Notes: a model not told the origin generated them from the sequence alone. DNA of 64,000 bases from Cocleimonas flava (GCF_004339015.1 NZ_SMFQ01000003.1:434001-498000); one strand, 5' to 3'; numbered from the stretch's first letter, positions 9,891-19,440 are shown. Program-made: numbers and translations.

Positions 9891-11233
9891 CTGATCCACA
9901 AATTGCAATTTTAATGTTGGTGCTGTTTATCGGCATCGTACTTCTCGGTTTCCCCATTGCATTTACTTTGATAGCCATGGGCCTAGGTTTTGGTTATTAC
10001 GCGTATGCCAAAGAAGATCAATTGGAACATATATTCCAGAACAATATTTTCGATTTATTTGTATCAAATACCTTCTCGGTCATGTCCAACGAGGTATTAG
10101 TCGCCGTCCCCCTCTTCTTATTTATGGGGTACGTTGTTGAACGCGCAAATATTGTAAATCGCCTATTTTTCAGTATTCAGATAGCAACACGCCATGTACC
10201 CGGCTCGATGGCGATTGCGGCACTTGCAACCTGCGCCATATTCGCAACAGCAACTGGTATTGTTGGAGCTGTCGTAACGCTAATGGGTTTATTAGCTTTC
10301 CCGGCAATGATGAAGGCAGGTTATGATAAAAAACTGGCTTCGGGCGTTATCTGTGCTGGCGGCACATTAGGTATTTTGATTCCTCCCAGCATTATGCTGA
10401 TTGTTTATGCAGCAATCGCCCAGGTATCACCAGTACGTTTATATGCAGCAGCGCTATTTCCTGGAATCATGCTAGCCAGCATGTATATGATGTACGTTGT
10501 TGTTCGAGCAACGATTAACCCAAGTTTAGCGCCTAAACCAAAAGAAGAAGATGTTCCATCGATTGGAATTATTCTGTGGCAATTGCTTACCTCGTTTGTA
10601 CCCTTATTCGTATTGATTCTGGGTGTATTAGGATCCATTCTGGCGGGTGTAGCAACCCCAGCTGAAGCAGCAGGTGTTGGATCATTAGGTGGTTTGATTC
10701 TAGCAGGCTTATATAGGTCATTATCTTGGGAAAGACTCAAGGAAGCAGTCTATCTGACAGCTAGAACGTCAGCAATGGTATGTTGGTTGTTTGTAGGATC
10801 ATGGACGTTTGCTTCAGTATTTTCGTACCTAGGTGGACATGCCTTGATCGAGCACTGGATTTTGAGTATGGACCTTGGACCGATTCAGTTCTTGATAATT
10901 GCTCAGTTAATTATTTTCTTCTTGGGATGGCCACTAGAGTGGAGCGAAATCATTATCATTTTTGTTCCAATTTTTCTGCCATTGTTACAGCATTACAATA
11001 TAGACCCATTATTTTTTGGAGTGTTGGTGGCACTCAATTTACAAACCTCTTTCCTTACACCGCCCATGGCCATGTCCGCCTATTACTTAAAAGGAGTAGC
11101 CGGTAAAACAGTCGAATTGATCGAGATTTTTAAAGGTATCATGCCCTATCTGGTGATCGTGATATTCGCGATGTTCCTGATGTATGTGTTCCCGCAAATT
11201 GTATTGTGGTTGCCCAAATACCTGTTTGGTTAG
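9887..11233 (+). CDS. TRAP transporter large membrane subunit, DctM family
   Basis: The 448-residue protein is almost entirely hydrophobic, with about twelve membrane segments. It shows the DctM signatures: the GFPIAFTL opening, PLFLFMGYVVERA, CAGGTLGILIPPS with the conserved Gly/Pro loop, and the second-repeat FLTPPMAMSAYYLKG. It is the translocating subunit that takes substrate from the DctP receptor, driven by the sodium gradient. The start overlaps dctQ by four bases. An amidase follows 25 bases after the stop. Confidence 0.93.
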   Translation: MTDPQIAILMLVLFIGIVLLGFPIAFTLIAMGLGFGYYAYAKEDQLEHIFQNNIFDLFVSNTFSVMSNEVLVAVPLFLFMGYVVERANIVNRLFFSIQIATRHVPGSMAIAALATCAIFATATGIVGAVVTLMGLLAFPAMMKAGYDKKLASGVICAGGTLGILIPPSIMLIVYAAIAQVSPVRLYAAALFPGIMLASMYMMYVVVRATINPSLAPKPKEEDVPSIGIILWQLLTSFVPLFVLILGVLGSILAGVATPAEAAGVGSLGGLILAGLYRSLSWERLKEAVYLTARTSAMVCWLFVGSWTFASVFSYLGGHALIEHWILSMDLGPIQFLIIAQLIIFFLGWPLEWSEIIIIFVPIFLPLLQHYNIDPLFFGVLVALNLQTSFLTPPMAMSAYYLKGVAGKTVELIEIFKGIMPYLVIVIFAMFLMYVFPQIVLWLPKYLFG

Positions 11234-11258
11234 TGAGAATGATTTTGGTAAATAAAAT

Positions 11259-12587
11259 ATGAATCTTATTGAAATGAGTGCCACCGCAGCAGCAGCTGCG
11301 ATTCAACAAGGCCAGGTAACTTCACAAGAATTAGTTCAAGCCTATGTAGACCAGATTAATGCGTATGATGAAGGAATACAGGCATGGGCGCATTTTGATC
11401 CTGATTATGCATTATCTCAGGCAAAAGACGCTGACCTTTTAAGAAAGAGTGGACAAACGACAGGACCACTCCACGGCATACCAATAGGAATCAAAGATAT
11501 TTTTGATACCAAAGATATGCCAACAGAAGATGGAACAGCGATCCATAAAGGCCGTACCCCTGCTTATGACGCTAGTAGTGTTGAGTTCCTTCGGATGTCT
11601 GGCGCCATCATTATGGGTAAAACCGTAACAACCGAAATGGCAGTTTATACGGCGGGTAAAACCAAGAACCCGCACGATCCTTATCGAACTCCGGGAGGAT
11701 CATCAAGCGGCTCTGCTGCTGCTGTCGCTTCCAATATGGTACCTCTTGCAATAGGTACACAAACTAATGGCTCAATAATACGTCCTGCATCCTATTGTGG
11801 AGTGGTGGGATATAAACCCAGTCACGGCCTGATTTCACGTTACCGGGTGTTACAGCAATCACTGCGTTTCGACAGTGTGGGTGTATTTGCTCGCGATGTC
11901 TCAGATGCAGCTTTGATAGCTCAGCAAATGATGGTGTTCGATAAACAAGACCCCGCGATGAAGGCTAGAATGCCTCCCAAACTTTTAGAAACCATAGAAC
12001 AAGGACCACTGGTACCACCACGCTTAGTCTTTGTAAAAACACCAGCATGGGAAGAGCACGCTGACAATGACATAAAAGAAGGATTCTCAGAACTTGTCGA
12101 TGCACTTGGCAATTCGGTTGAAACACTGGATTTAACTGATTTACTAAAAGATGTTGTTGAGTGGCATAGGGTCATTATGGAAACAGATATTGCCAAAAGC
12201 TTTCAGCGTGAATACAAGCAAGGCAAAAATGTCATGAGCTCTTCATTGCAGGAAATGATAGAGCGCGGGCAAAAGAATCTTGCGATTGATTACAATGACG
12301 CTGTTGATCATATCAAAGCACTTAATACTGCTCTGGATGAAATCATGTCTGAATATGATGCAATACTGACACCTTCAACTACGGGTGAAGCACCATTAGG
12401 GCTGGAATCAACAGGAAGCCCAATTTTTTGCACACCTTGGTCTTTTTGTGGAATGCCTTCGATAACTTTGCCATTAATGCAAGGTTCTAACAGCATGCCA
12501 ATAGGAGTTCAGTTGGTCTCCTCTAAAGGGGATGACGCACGATTATTGAGAACCGCAGACTGGCTCACCAAAACTATTAATAGTTAA
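11259..12587 (+). CDS. Amidase-signature family amidohydrolase
   Basis: The 442-residue enzyme has the amidase-signature triad: Lys79 (IGIKDIF), cis-serine at about 149 in PGGSSSGS, and nucleophile Ser172 in TQTNGSIIRP. Members hydrolyse amides, carbamoyl compounds or aminoacyl-tRNA amides. It is too short and too isolated from gatC/gatB to be taken as GatA. Its position 25 bases after the TRAP operon suggests the imported compound carries, or is converted to, an amide, which this enzyme would open to a carboxylate for the upstream dehydrogenases. That order of reactions is inference. No signal peptide is seen, so it is cytoplasmic. Confidence 0.87.
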   Translation: MNLIEMSATAAAAAIQQGQVTSQELVQAYVDQINAYDEGIQAWAHFDPDYALSQAKDADLLRKSGQTTGPLHGIPIGIKDIFDTKDMPTEDGTAIHKGRTPAYDASSVEFLRMSGAIIMGKTVTTEMAVYTAGKTKNPHDPYRTPGGSSSGSAAAVASNMVPLAIGTQTNGSIIRPASYCGVVGYKPSHGLISRYRVLQQSLRFDSVGVFARDVSDAALIAQQMMVFDKQDPAMKARMPPKLLETIEQGPLVPPRLVFVKTPAWEEHADNDIKEGFSELVDALGNSVETLDLTDLLKDVVEWHRVIMETDIAKSFQREYKQGKNVMSSSLQEMIERGQKNLAIDYNDAVDHIKALNTALDEIMSEYDAILTPSTTGEAPLGLESTGSPIFCTPWSFCGMPSITLPLMQGSNSMPIGVQLVSSKGDDARLLRTADWLTKTINS

Positions 12588-12617
12588 CTAAAACGAATTA
12601 AACGAAGGATATATCAA

Positions 12618-12800
12618 ATGAGTAATTTAATATCGGCGGCGATTTCATTAATAGTTATAACCGCCTTTCTCGGTGGTCTAGCCTACTCGATCTGGGAAAA
12701 TACCGACGACATCGCATTTCCGGTAATTGTCGCGATCATTCTAGCCATGGTCTACAAAAGTGCTTACGATGAAATTAAATCTGGACCTAATCACGTTTAA
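12618..12800 (+). CDS. Small membrane protein of unknown function
   Basis: Sixty residues preceded by GAAGGA about eight bases before the ATG at 12618. Two hydrophobic segments (about 4-24 and 32-48) are separated by a short acidic turn (ENTDD), giving a hairpin membrane protein. It is the last gene of the plus-strand TRAP/amidase unit, 30 bases after the amidase stop. I do not recognise a family. It could be an accessory of the transporter or simply a hitch-hiking small gene. Confidence 0.6.
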   Translation: MSNLISAAISLIVITAFLGGLAYSIWENTDDIAFPVIVAIILAMVYKSAYDEIKSGPNHV

Positions 12801-12830
12801 GGAAAGTGGTTTAAGTAAGATGGCTTAATA

Positions 12831-12864
12831 AAAGTCACCCCCCTACTTTAAGACACTTTTTTTT
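12831..12864 (+). repeat. Dispersed C-rich repeat, solo C arm in a convergent gap
   Basis: The arm reads AAAGTCACCCCCCTACTTT then AAGACACTTTTTTTT and lies between the small membrane protein gene and the convergent TauE/SafE gene. Here a terminator role for the plus-strand operon is possible. Confidence 0.88.
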
Positions 12865-12870
12865 AGCGCA

Positions 12871-13659
12871 CTAGGATACTAATAACTTGATTGATACAAA
12901 GAACAATAAAACAGCAAAGATTCGCTTTAACACTAACACCGGAATCTTATGTGCGAGTTTTGCGCCATAAGGAGCTGTTAAGGCACTGGCCACAACAATA
13001 CTTAAGGCGGCTGACAAATTGATATAACCCAGACTCCATTCTGGCATTGCATCTGAATCCCAACCAGAAATAATAAAGCCTAAGGTTCCTGCTAAAGCGA
13101 TAGGTAAGCCAATGGCGGCAGATGTCGCAACAGCTTTGCGAACCTCGATATTACACAAGGCCATAAAAGGCACATTTAACGATCCGCCGCCAATACCGAG
13201 CAAGGATGAAATCGCGCCAATTGCTGTACTTGCAGATAATAACCCTGCACGTTCGGGTAATTTCCGATGTGGTTTGGGTTGTTTATTAAGTGCCATTTGA
13301 ATAGCAACAGCCATAAGAAATGGTGAGAAAATCAGTTTTAAGGTATCACTGGGTAAGGCATCGGCAATAGCCGCTCCAATCAGCGCACCCAATAAAATCC
13401 CCGGAGTCATTTTCCAGAATATTGGCCAGAGTATTGCACCGTGAGCGTGATGCGCGCGAATTGATGATATCGAAGTAAAAACGATTGTAGCCAGGGAGGT
13501 TCCAATCGCCGTATGCATGATGATTGAAGGGTCTACGCCCTGATACTGGAAGATAAATACCAGCACAGGTACGATTACAACGCCGCCGCCAACGCCCAGT
13601 AAGCCCGCAAGAATGCCCGCAAAAGCACCCGTAATTAATAATAAAAGGAGATCAGCCAT
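12871..13659 (-). CDS. TauE/SafE (TSUP) family membrane permease
   Basis: The 262-residue protein has two homologous halves of membrane helices, each starting with a glycine-rich G(L/I)xGxGGG motif: GLLGVGGGVV at about 19-28 and SLLGIGGGSL at about 152-161. This duplication is the family signature. TSUP proteins move small anions such as sulfite, sulfoacetate or sulfate, or act as exporters; the substrate cannot be told. No sulfur-metabolism gene adjoins it. It ends next to a convergent repeat arm and is read away from folE. Confidence 0.9.
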   Translation of the reverse strand: MADLLLLLITGAFAGILAGLLGVGGGVVIVPVLVFIFQYQGVDPSIIMHTAIGTSLATIVFTSISSIRAHHAHGAILWPIFWKMTPGILLGALIGAAIADALPSDTLKLIFSPFLMAVAIQMALNKQPKPHRKLPERAGLLSASTAIGAISSLLGIGGGSLNVPFMALCNIEVRKAVATSAAIGLPIALAGTLGFIISGWDSDAMPEWSLGYINLSAALSIVVASALTAPYGAKLAHKIPVLVLKRIFAVLLFFVSIKLLVS

Positions 13660-13834
13660 AGCATTCTACATTCTGGACTTTGATAAAAGACCAGAAGTAT
13701 AGATGATATGTTTTATAAGAAACCAGCCTTATCCAAACTAGTTTTTAGAAATATTCACAATGCTGTACAGCATGCTTTTTGAGGAGGAAGTTGAATAACA
13801 AATCGACGATCAAAAATTAACCATTAAAAGACGG

Positions 13835-14386
13835 TTAAAACTTTTTAATTAAATTCAAAAACTCTTCGCGGGTTTTGGCATTTTCACGGAATGTTCCCAG
13901 CATCATGGAAGATATCGTTGATGAACCCTGCTTCTCGACGCCGCGCATCATCATGCAAAAATGCTGTGCTTCTATAACCACACCAACGCTGCTAGAACCT
14001 GTCGCATATTTAATCGCTTCTGCAATTTGCTTGGTCATATTCTCTTGAATCTGCAAGCGTCTTGCATACATATCAGTGATGCGTGCAACTTTGGATAAAC
14101 CGATGACTTTACCCTCTGGCAAATACGCGACGTGTACTTTGCCGACAAATGGCAACAAATGATGTTCGCACAATGAATACATTTCGATATCTTTTACAAT
14201 CACCATTTGGTCATTATCAGAATCAAAAACAGCACCATTGATCACATCATCCAGATCCTGATCATAACCTTTTGTTAAAAACTCCATTGCCTTTGCTGCA
14301 CGATCTGGCGTTTTTTGAAGCCCGTCACGATTAACATCTTCGCCCAGATTAGTCAGTAATTCTGAGTAGAGTTTGCTGTTATCCAT
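13835..14386 (-). CDS. folE: GTP cyclohydrolase I
   Basis: The 183-residue enzyme converts GTP to 7,8-dihydroneopterin triphosphate, the first step of folate and queuosine-type pathways. The zinc and active-site residues are visible: Cys73 with His75-His76 ([10 protein letters not shown]) and Cys144 ([10 protein letters not shown]). The length is that of short bacterial type I enzymes. ATG 14386 is preceded by a purine-rich AAGGA on the coding strand. It sits downstream of ribD, another GTP-derived cofactor gene, but a repeat-bearing gap of 212 bases separates them. Confidence 0.95.
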   Translation of the reverse strand: MDNSKLYSELLTNLGEDVNRDGLQKTPDRAAKAMEFLTKGYDQDLDDVINGAVFDSDNDQMVIVKDIEMYSLCEHHLLPFVGKVHVAYLPEGKVIGLSKVARITDMYARRLQIQENMTKQIAEAIKYATGSSSVGVVIEAQHFCMMMRGVEKQGSSTISSMMLGTFRENAKTREEFLNLIKKF

Positions 14387-14543
14387 TTGTTATCCTTCCT
14401 TGTATTTTTTATCGTTTTCTTTTGGGTTTAATCTTTATTGCATTTTATAGAATTATTTTACTTATGCTTTCAGTGAGTTGCATAATCACTGATGGCTGGC
14501 ATAAAAGATAATTCCTGTAGTTTTTAAAAGGCATTTATCGTAA

Positions 14544-14574
14544 ATGGCACCCCCCTACTTTGGAGGACTTTTTT
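14544..14574 (+). repeat. Dispersed C-rich repeat, solo C arm
   Basis: The arm reads TGGCACCCCCCTACTTT then GGAGGACTTTTTT. It lies between ribD and folE, both on the minus strand, so its T-tract points against transcription. Confidence 0.86.
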
Positions 14575-14598
14575 AACGACTTACAATTTACGTTTAAT

Positions 14599-15753
14599 TT
14601 ACTTTCGTATCGGTGTAATCGTAAAGCGCCAATCCGAACCTATTGATCGTATATCATGAATCGTTAAATCTATTGTATCTTTCATTTTATCCAGCCCGGG
14701 AATTGCCAACAACCCACGCGCATCATCACCCATAATTTTAGGCGCCATATAAAGCACGATCTCATCGACATAGCCTTGTTGCAACAATGCACCGCAAAGC
14801 GTAGCACCAGCTTCGACATGGATTTCATTGATTTGCTGTTGCGCCAGATCAGTCAGAATAGCGTTCAAATCTAGACCTTGAGATTTCGAATCAGTTTCAA
14901 CAAAAGCGACTTTTGCACCTGCGGACTCAATCTGTTGAATCTTATCGCTATGCTTTCTCTTCGTATCAGCGCTGCAATAAATCAGTGTATCGCCTTCCAG
15001 AGCTAGCATTTTAGCCTCTGAAGATAATGCTAAGTGCGAATCTAATACGACGCGTAAAGGTTGATTTACTGGCCCATTGATCCCTAACTCATCAGCAGTC
15101 AATCTCACATTCAACGAAGGATCATCATCAATCGCAGTCCCCGAACCGGTTAAAATAGCATCGGCTTTAGCGCGTAAAAACTGCACATCTTTTCTCGCCT
15201 CAGCGCCTGTTATCCATTGGCTTTCACCTGACGCCATCGCTGTTTTACCATCGAGACTCATGGCGAGTTTTACTCTGACCCAGGGCAGCCCAGTTTCCAT
15301 ACGTTTGATAAAACCCGGGTTTAGTGCTCTTGATTGTGCTTCTAAAACACCTACTTCGACGTCGATACCAGCATCTCTTAGCAGCTGGATTCCGAGACCG
15401 GCAACTTGAGGGTTAGGGTCTTGCATGGCAATTACCACGCGTGAAAATTTTTCTTTGATAAGCGCTGTCGCACAAGGCGGTGTTTTACCCGTATGCGAAC
15501 AGGGTTCTAAAGTAACGTATGCTGTAGCGCCAACAAGCGAACTGGTCGCAGCAGCGATTGCATTGACTTCAGCATGCCCTTGACCTGCATACTGGTGATA
15601 ACCTTCCCCGATTATTTCGCCATCTTTAACGATGACACAACCCACACGTGGATTAGGATGAGTCGTGTATTGACCTTTTTGAGCCAACTGAATAGCACGC
15701 GCCATAAAAGCATGATCTTGAGCATTCATTTGAGGTGAGGTTTGCTTACTCAT
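14599..15753 (-). CDS. ribD: Bifunctional riboflavin biosynthesis deaminase/reductase
   Basis: The 384-residue protein carries out the second and third steps of riboflavin synthesis. The N-terminal deaminase has the zinc site His60 with Glu62 (GHAEVNA) and the two cysteines Cys85 and Cys94 (PCSHTGKTPPC). The reductase half starts at about 150 (RVKLAMSLDGKTA) and runs to the end. It follows nrdR by 62 bases, an arrangement common in gammaproteobacteria. The rest of the pathway (ribE, ribBA, ribH) lies about 23 kb away, so the rib genes are split. Met9 is a possible alternative start. Confidence 0.95.
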   Translation of the reverse strand: MSKQTSPQMNAQDHAFMARAIQLAQKGQYTTHPNPRVGCVIVKDGEIIGEGYHQYAGQGHAEVNAIAAATSSLVGATAYVTLEPCSHTGKTPPCATALIKEKFSRVVIAMQDPNPQVAGLGIQLLRDAGIDVEVGVLEAQSRALNPGFIKRMETGLPWVRVKLAMSLDGKTAMASGESQWITGAEARKDVQFLRAKADAILTGSGTAIDDDPSLNVRLTADELGINGPVNQPLRVVLDSHLALSSEAKMLALEGDTLIYCSADTKRKHSDKIQQIESAGAKVAFVETDSKSQGLDLNAILTDLAQQQINEIHVEAGATLCGALLQQGYVDEIVLYMAPKIMGDDARGLLAIPGLDKMKDTIDLTIHDIRSIGSDWRFTITPIRK

Positions 15754-15815
15754 AAAGAAGATAAAAAGAGAAGTGGATTAAGACAGTATAACGATAAATT
15801 GAGAGGTCTATCGAT

Positions 15816-16334
15816 TTACGTCCCCGGAAGTTTATTCTGGCGTTTTTTAAGCTCTGGGCTAGGAGAATTCTCAAGCCCTTCAATGGCATCGATAAACTCA
15901 CCAATATCATTAAAGTCACGATAAACCGAGGCGAAACGAATATACGCAACATCATCCAGCTTGCGTAATTCTTCCATCACGAATTCACCAATCAGATTGG
16001 TGGTTAAATCAGATTTGTCGTTTTTATCCGTAGAACCTTCGCGCGCTAGAATGCGCTTCTGAATATCCATCACGGCACGGTCGATGGATTTAGAATCGAC
16101 AGGACGTTTTTGCGTAGCTCGCATTAGTCCTGCTCTAAGTTTATGCTCGTTAAATGCCTGTTTTTCACCGCCTGACTTGGTCACTTGCGGCATATTAAAA
16201 ACAGCTATTTCATAGGTACTAAAACGTTCGTTGCAGGAAGTACACTCCCTGCGACGACGCACTTGATCGCCCTCACTGGCAAGACGCGAATCTACTACTC
16301 GAGTATCATCTTCTCCACAGAAAGGGCAATGCAT
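15816..16334 (-). CDS. nrdR: Transcriptional repressor NrdR
   Basis: The 172-residue protein has the NrdR plan: a zinc ribbon with Cys3, Cys6, Cys31 and Cys34 and the basic VRRRREC stretch that contacts NrdR boxes, then an ATP-cone domain at about 48-138. NrdR senses dATP/ATP and represses ribonucleotide reductase genes. The length is slightly above the usual 150-160 because of a polar C-terminal tail. It begins 14 bases after glyA on the same strand, so the two are probably co-transcribed, with ribD after it. No nrd genes are in the window. Confidence 0.95.
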   Translation of the reverse strand: MHCPFCGEDDTRVVDSRLASEGDQVRRRRECTSCNERFSTYEIAVFNMPQVTKSGGEKQAFNEHKLRAGLMRATQKRPVDSKSIDRAVMDIQKRILAREGSTDKNDKSDLTTNLIGEFVMEELRKLDDVAYIRFASVYRDFNDIGEFIDAIEGLENSPSPELKKRQNKLPGT

Positions 16335-16348
16335 AAATAACTACCGAC

Positions 16349-17611
16349 TTATTTGTAAACAGGTAAACGCTGACAGATTTCAGTCACTTTTTCGCGTACT
16401 TCTTCGATTATGCTGGTATCGTTTTCATCTTTTGCGATTGATTCCAACACGTCACAAATCCAATGCGCAAGTTGCGAACTGTCTTCTGCGTTAAAACCAC
16501 GCGTAGTGATTGCAGGAGAACCGATACGTAGACCACTCGTTACGAATGGAGATTGCGGATCGTTAGGCACAGAGTTTTTGTTAACCGTGATGTGAGCGTT
16601 ACCCAAAGCAGCATCAGCCACTTTACCGGTTAATCCTTTGTCGATGAGATCAAGCAGGAATAAGTGATTTTCAGTACCGCCAGAAACGATATTGAAACCA
16701 CGCTCGATAAAGGTATTCGCCATTGCCTGTGCGTTAACCACAACCTGCTTTTGGTATTCTGTAAATGCTGGCTCTAATGCTTCTTTAAACGCTACCGCTT
16801 TACCAGCGATCGCATGCATTAACGGACCACCCTGAGTACCCGGGAAAACCAAAGAGTTTAATTTCTTTTCAATCTCTGGATTCGCTTTTGCAAGGATGAT
16901 TCCACCGCGTGGACCACGTAGAGTTTTGTGTGTAGTAGATGTGGTTACATCAGCAATTTGTACTGGAGATGGGTAAATACCTGCAGCAACCAAACCGGCA
17001 ACGTGAGCCATATCGACAAATAAATAGGCACCCACTTCATCAGCGATATCACGGAATTTCTGCCAATCGACAACTTGTGAATAAGCGGAGAAACCAGCAA
17101 TAATCATTTTTGGCTTATGTTCACGCGCTAAATTAGCAACTTCTTCGTAATCAATAATGCCTTTATCATCTATGCCGTACTGAACCGCATTGTAAACTTT
17201 ACCGGAAAAACTGACGTGTGAACCATGTGTAAGATGTCCGCCATCAGATAGAGACATACCAAGAATTGTATCTCCTGGCTCAACAAGCGCCATGTAAACC
17301 GCAAGGTTTGCTGATGAACCTGAATGCGGCTGTACATTCGCGTAATCCGCACCAAATAATTCTTTAACACGATCGATTGCTAACTGCTCTGCAACATCAA
17401 CGTATTCACAACCACCGTAATAACGCTTACCCGGGTAACCTTCTGCATATTTATTAGTAAGCACAGAACCTTGTGCTTCCATCACGCGAGGGCTTGTGTA
17501 GTTTTCAGAAGCGATCAACTCAATGTGATCTTCCTGTCGTTGTACTTCAGAGGCTATAGCAGCAGCAAGTTCTGGATCGTAACTTGCGATTGTCATGTCT
17601 TTAGAAAACAT
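16349..17611 (-). CDS. glyA: Serine hydroxymethyltransferase
   Basis: The 420-residue PLP enzyme interconverts serine and glycine, loading methylene-tetrahydrofolate. The PLP lysine is Lys229 in the strictly conserved [13 protein letters not shown]. Other family motifs are [10 protein letters not shown] near the N-terminus and [10 protein letters not shown] at about 58-67. It leads a probable glyA-nrdR-ribD transcript. I looked upstream (17612-17894) for a glycine riboswitch or other leader structure and found none. That gap holds a solo repeat arm. Confidence 0.97.
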   Translation of the reverse strand: MFSKDMTIASYDPELAAAIASEVQRQEDHIELIASENYTSPRVMEAQGSVLTNKYAEGYPGKRYYGGCEYVDVAEQLAIDRVKELFGADYANVQPHSGSSANLAVYMALVEPGDTILGMSLSDGGHLTHGSHVSFSGKVYNAVQYGIDDKGIIDYEEVANLAREHKPKMIIAGFSAYSQVVDWQKFRDIADEVGAYLFVDMAHVAGLVAAGIYPSPVQIADVTTSTTHKTLRGPRGGIILAKANPEIEKKLNSLVFPGTQGGPLMHAIAGKAVAFKEALEPAFTEYQKQVVVNAQAMANTFIERGFNIVSGGTENHLFLLDLIDKGLTGKVADAALGNAHITVNKNSVPNDPQSPFVTSGLRIGSPAITTRGFNAEDSSQLAHWICDVLESIAKDENDTSIIEEVREKVTEICQRLPVYK

Positions 17612-17762
17612 TGTTGAATGCTCCAGATTATTTCAGAAAAGAGCGACATAATAACGCAAAAATTCTAAATAGATAATGCTATAACGACATCTTTTTGCTC
17701 TTCTAAGCTGAAGAATGCAGAGAACACCCACAATTCATTTTAAGACAGCTGATTTATTCTTG

Positions 17763-17792
17763 AAGCCACCCCCCTACTTATGGGCAGTTTTT
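17763..17792 (+). repeat. Dispersed C-rich repeat, solo C arm in a divergent gap
   Basis: The arm reads AAGCCACCCCCCTACTTA then TGGGCAGTTTTT. It lies between glyA and the divergent NYN gene, where no transcript is expected to end. Confidence 0.87.
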
Positions 17793-17894
17793 ATCCTATG
17801 AATTTTCAAATAGGTCATGCATGCTCTACAACCTCCCATAACCAACACACTTCAACCAAGTGTTATGTTTGTTAAATATAAGAGTTAACCACCC

Positions 17895-18368
17895 ATGGAA
17901 ACAGTCTCAATCTTGGTAGATGTGCAAAACGTCTATTACACAACCAGGCAAGCTTACAAACGGAATTTTGATTACAACAAATTTTGGGCGCAAGCGACAA
18001 AAAACCGAAAACTTGTAAAAGCGACTGCGTATGCAATTGAAAGTCAGGACGATAAACAAAGGCAGTTTCAAAATATACTCAGAGCCATTGGCTTTGAGGT
18101 GAAATTAAAACCCTATATCCAGCGTTCGGATGGTTCCGCAAAAGGAGATTGGGACGTGGGTATCGCCTTAGATGCGATGGAATATGCCGAACAAAGTGAT
18201 ACGGTTATTCTGGTATCCGGTGATGGTGATTTTGATTTACTCGCGAATCGCATGCAAATCAAACATCATGCATCGGTCGTGGTTTATGGCGTAGAACCAT
18301 TAACAGCAGCGTCTTTAATCAATGCAGCTAGCCAGTTTATCCCTATTGATTCTACTCTATTGTTGTAG
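17895..18368 (+). CDS. NYN-domain (LabA/DUF88-like) protein, putative nuclease
   Basis: The 157-residue protein is a single NYN/PIN-like domain. The acidic pocket typical of metal-dependent RNases is intact: Asp9 and Asn12 (LVDVQN), Asp85 and Asp87 (KGDWDVGIALD) and Asp110/Asp112 in the SGDGDF signature. NYN proteins are predicted ribonucleases; few have a known target. No OST-HTH or other targeting domain follows. It stands alone, with a copy of the dispersed repeat on each side in the same orientation. ATG 17895 is preceded by AAGAG about 14 bases upstream, a weak site. Confidence 0.85.
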   Translation: METVSILVDVQNVYYTTRQAYKRNFDYNKFWAQATKNRKLVKATAYAIESQDDKQRQFQNILRAIGFEVKLKPYIQRSDGSAKGDWDVGIALDAMEYAEQSDTVILVSGDGDFDLLANRMQIKHHASVVVYGVEPLTAASLINAASQFIPIDSTLLL

Positions 18369-18400
18369 CCAGATTAATACCACAATTAAACGAAACTAAA

Positions 18401-18428
18401 TGGCACCCCCCACCTTTGAGGCACTTTT
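18401..18428 (+). repeat. Dispersed C-rich repeat, solo C arm in a convergent gap
   Basis: The arm reads TGGCACCCCCCACCTTT then GAGGCACTTTT. It lies between the NYN gene and the frameshifted esterase, which converge. Confidence 0.85.
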
Positions 18429-18434
18429 AATGAC

Positions 18435-19317
18435 TCAATTCAGTAGAAAATTAATGACTCGATTAAAGTTCGGTTGCCAATCTACCCATTTATGTCCACC
18501 ATCGTAGATAAAATACTCGTGCTCTCGTCCATTTTTCTGCAATAGCTCATGAAAGCTTTGATTCGTTCTAATAATATTGGGTTGATCTTTATCTCCCCAG
18601 ATTAGTTGTAGACGTATTTTTTGCAGCGCTACCATTATTCTTATCTGACCAGACACTTCTAATGCTTTGTGATTCATCACCATTATAAAGTTTGGGGCCG
18701 AAGATTCGTTTCAGAGGGAAAAATAGACGGACCAGTAAAGGCACTTTTGCATCCTGCTTATTCTCATTACTCAACACAGGCGTGCTTATTGCACTGAGAC
18801 TTGAAAAACTGTTTTTATAAATACTGGCCATACGCAAAGCACCAAAGCCACCCATGGATATTCCCATCAGGCTGCAATGTTCGGGACAATCCAGCGTATT
18901 ATAATCTTTTTGTACTTTAGGCAGAATGTCCTGCATCACCCAGTCGCGATAATTATGTGAGCCATCGTACCAATTTTCCCAGAAGCCCTTACCACCGTTT
19001 GGCGTGACCAAAATAAAACGAGGCATTTGACCCGCGTTGATTTGTTGGTCGAAGTAACGATGAGTTTTGTATTGCTCCAGAGTATTATGATCATCTCGAG
19101 CACCGTGTAGAAATAGCACCAGCGGCAGTCTTTCTGTCTTGACCCAGTTCGACGGTGTGTAAACGCCATACTCGATGGTTTTATCTAAACTGCTGGTTGG
19201 GATTTTTTCATACGCCAACTCTGTTCCTTTAAAACTGGAACAGCCCACTTGAACAACAAATAAGCCAATGAAAGCCGCCTGTTTCATTAATCTTATAAAG
19301 TTATGGTAATTAGGCAT
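18435..19317 (-). pseudogene. Lipoprotein esterase (alpha/beta hydrolase) with a +1 frameshift in an A6 tract
   Basis: Two overlapping frames make one protein. The first (18589-19317) holds a lipoprotein-like signal ending VQVGCSS (Cys26), HGARDD and the nucleophile elbow GISMGG with Ser154. The second (18435-18683) holds the family's C-terminal WGDKD acid and DGGHKW histidine. The total of 883 bases is 294 codons plus one base. Removing one A from the six-A run (T6 at 18617-18622 on the plus strand) fuses the frames into about 293 residues. As read, the product loses its catalytic Asp and His. A real mutation, transcriptional slippage at A6, or a sequencing error are all possible. Confidence 0.8.
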
Positions 19318-19354
19318 ATTTATTAGGCTAAATGATTAGTCCTTAAAAAACAAA

Positions 19355-19384
19355 TACACCCCCCTACTTTGGGGCAGTTTTTTT
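19355..19384 (+). repeat. Dispersed C-rich repeat, solo C arm in a divergent gap
   Basis: The arm reads ACACCCCCCTACTTT then GGGGCAGTTTTTTT. Here CCCC and GGGG can form a small hairpin before the T-run, terminator-like. Yet it sits between the divergent esterase and nth genes. Confidence 0.87.
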
Positions 19385-19440
19385 AATAAGTTTAAAAGAG
19401 ATGTTTTTCAAACAGCAAACCCGAGTGATAAACTCCGCGA

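Noticed and set aside
11259-12587. GatA subunit of the tRNA amidotransferase
   Set aside because: No gatB or gatC nearby, and the context is a transporter and dehydrogenase operon; treated as a catabolic amidase.
17612-17894. Glycine riboswitch or other leader before glyA
   Set aside because: No paired aptamer-like structure was seen; the gap holds only a repeat arm and AT-rich sequence.
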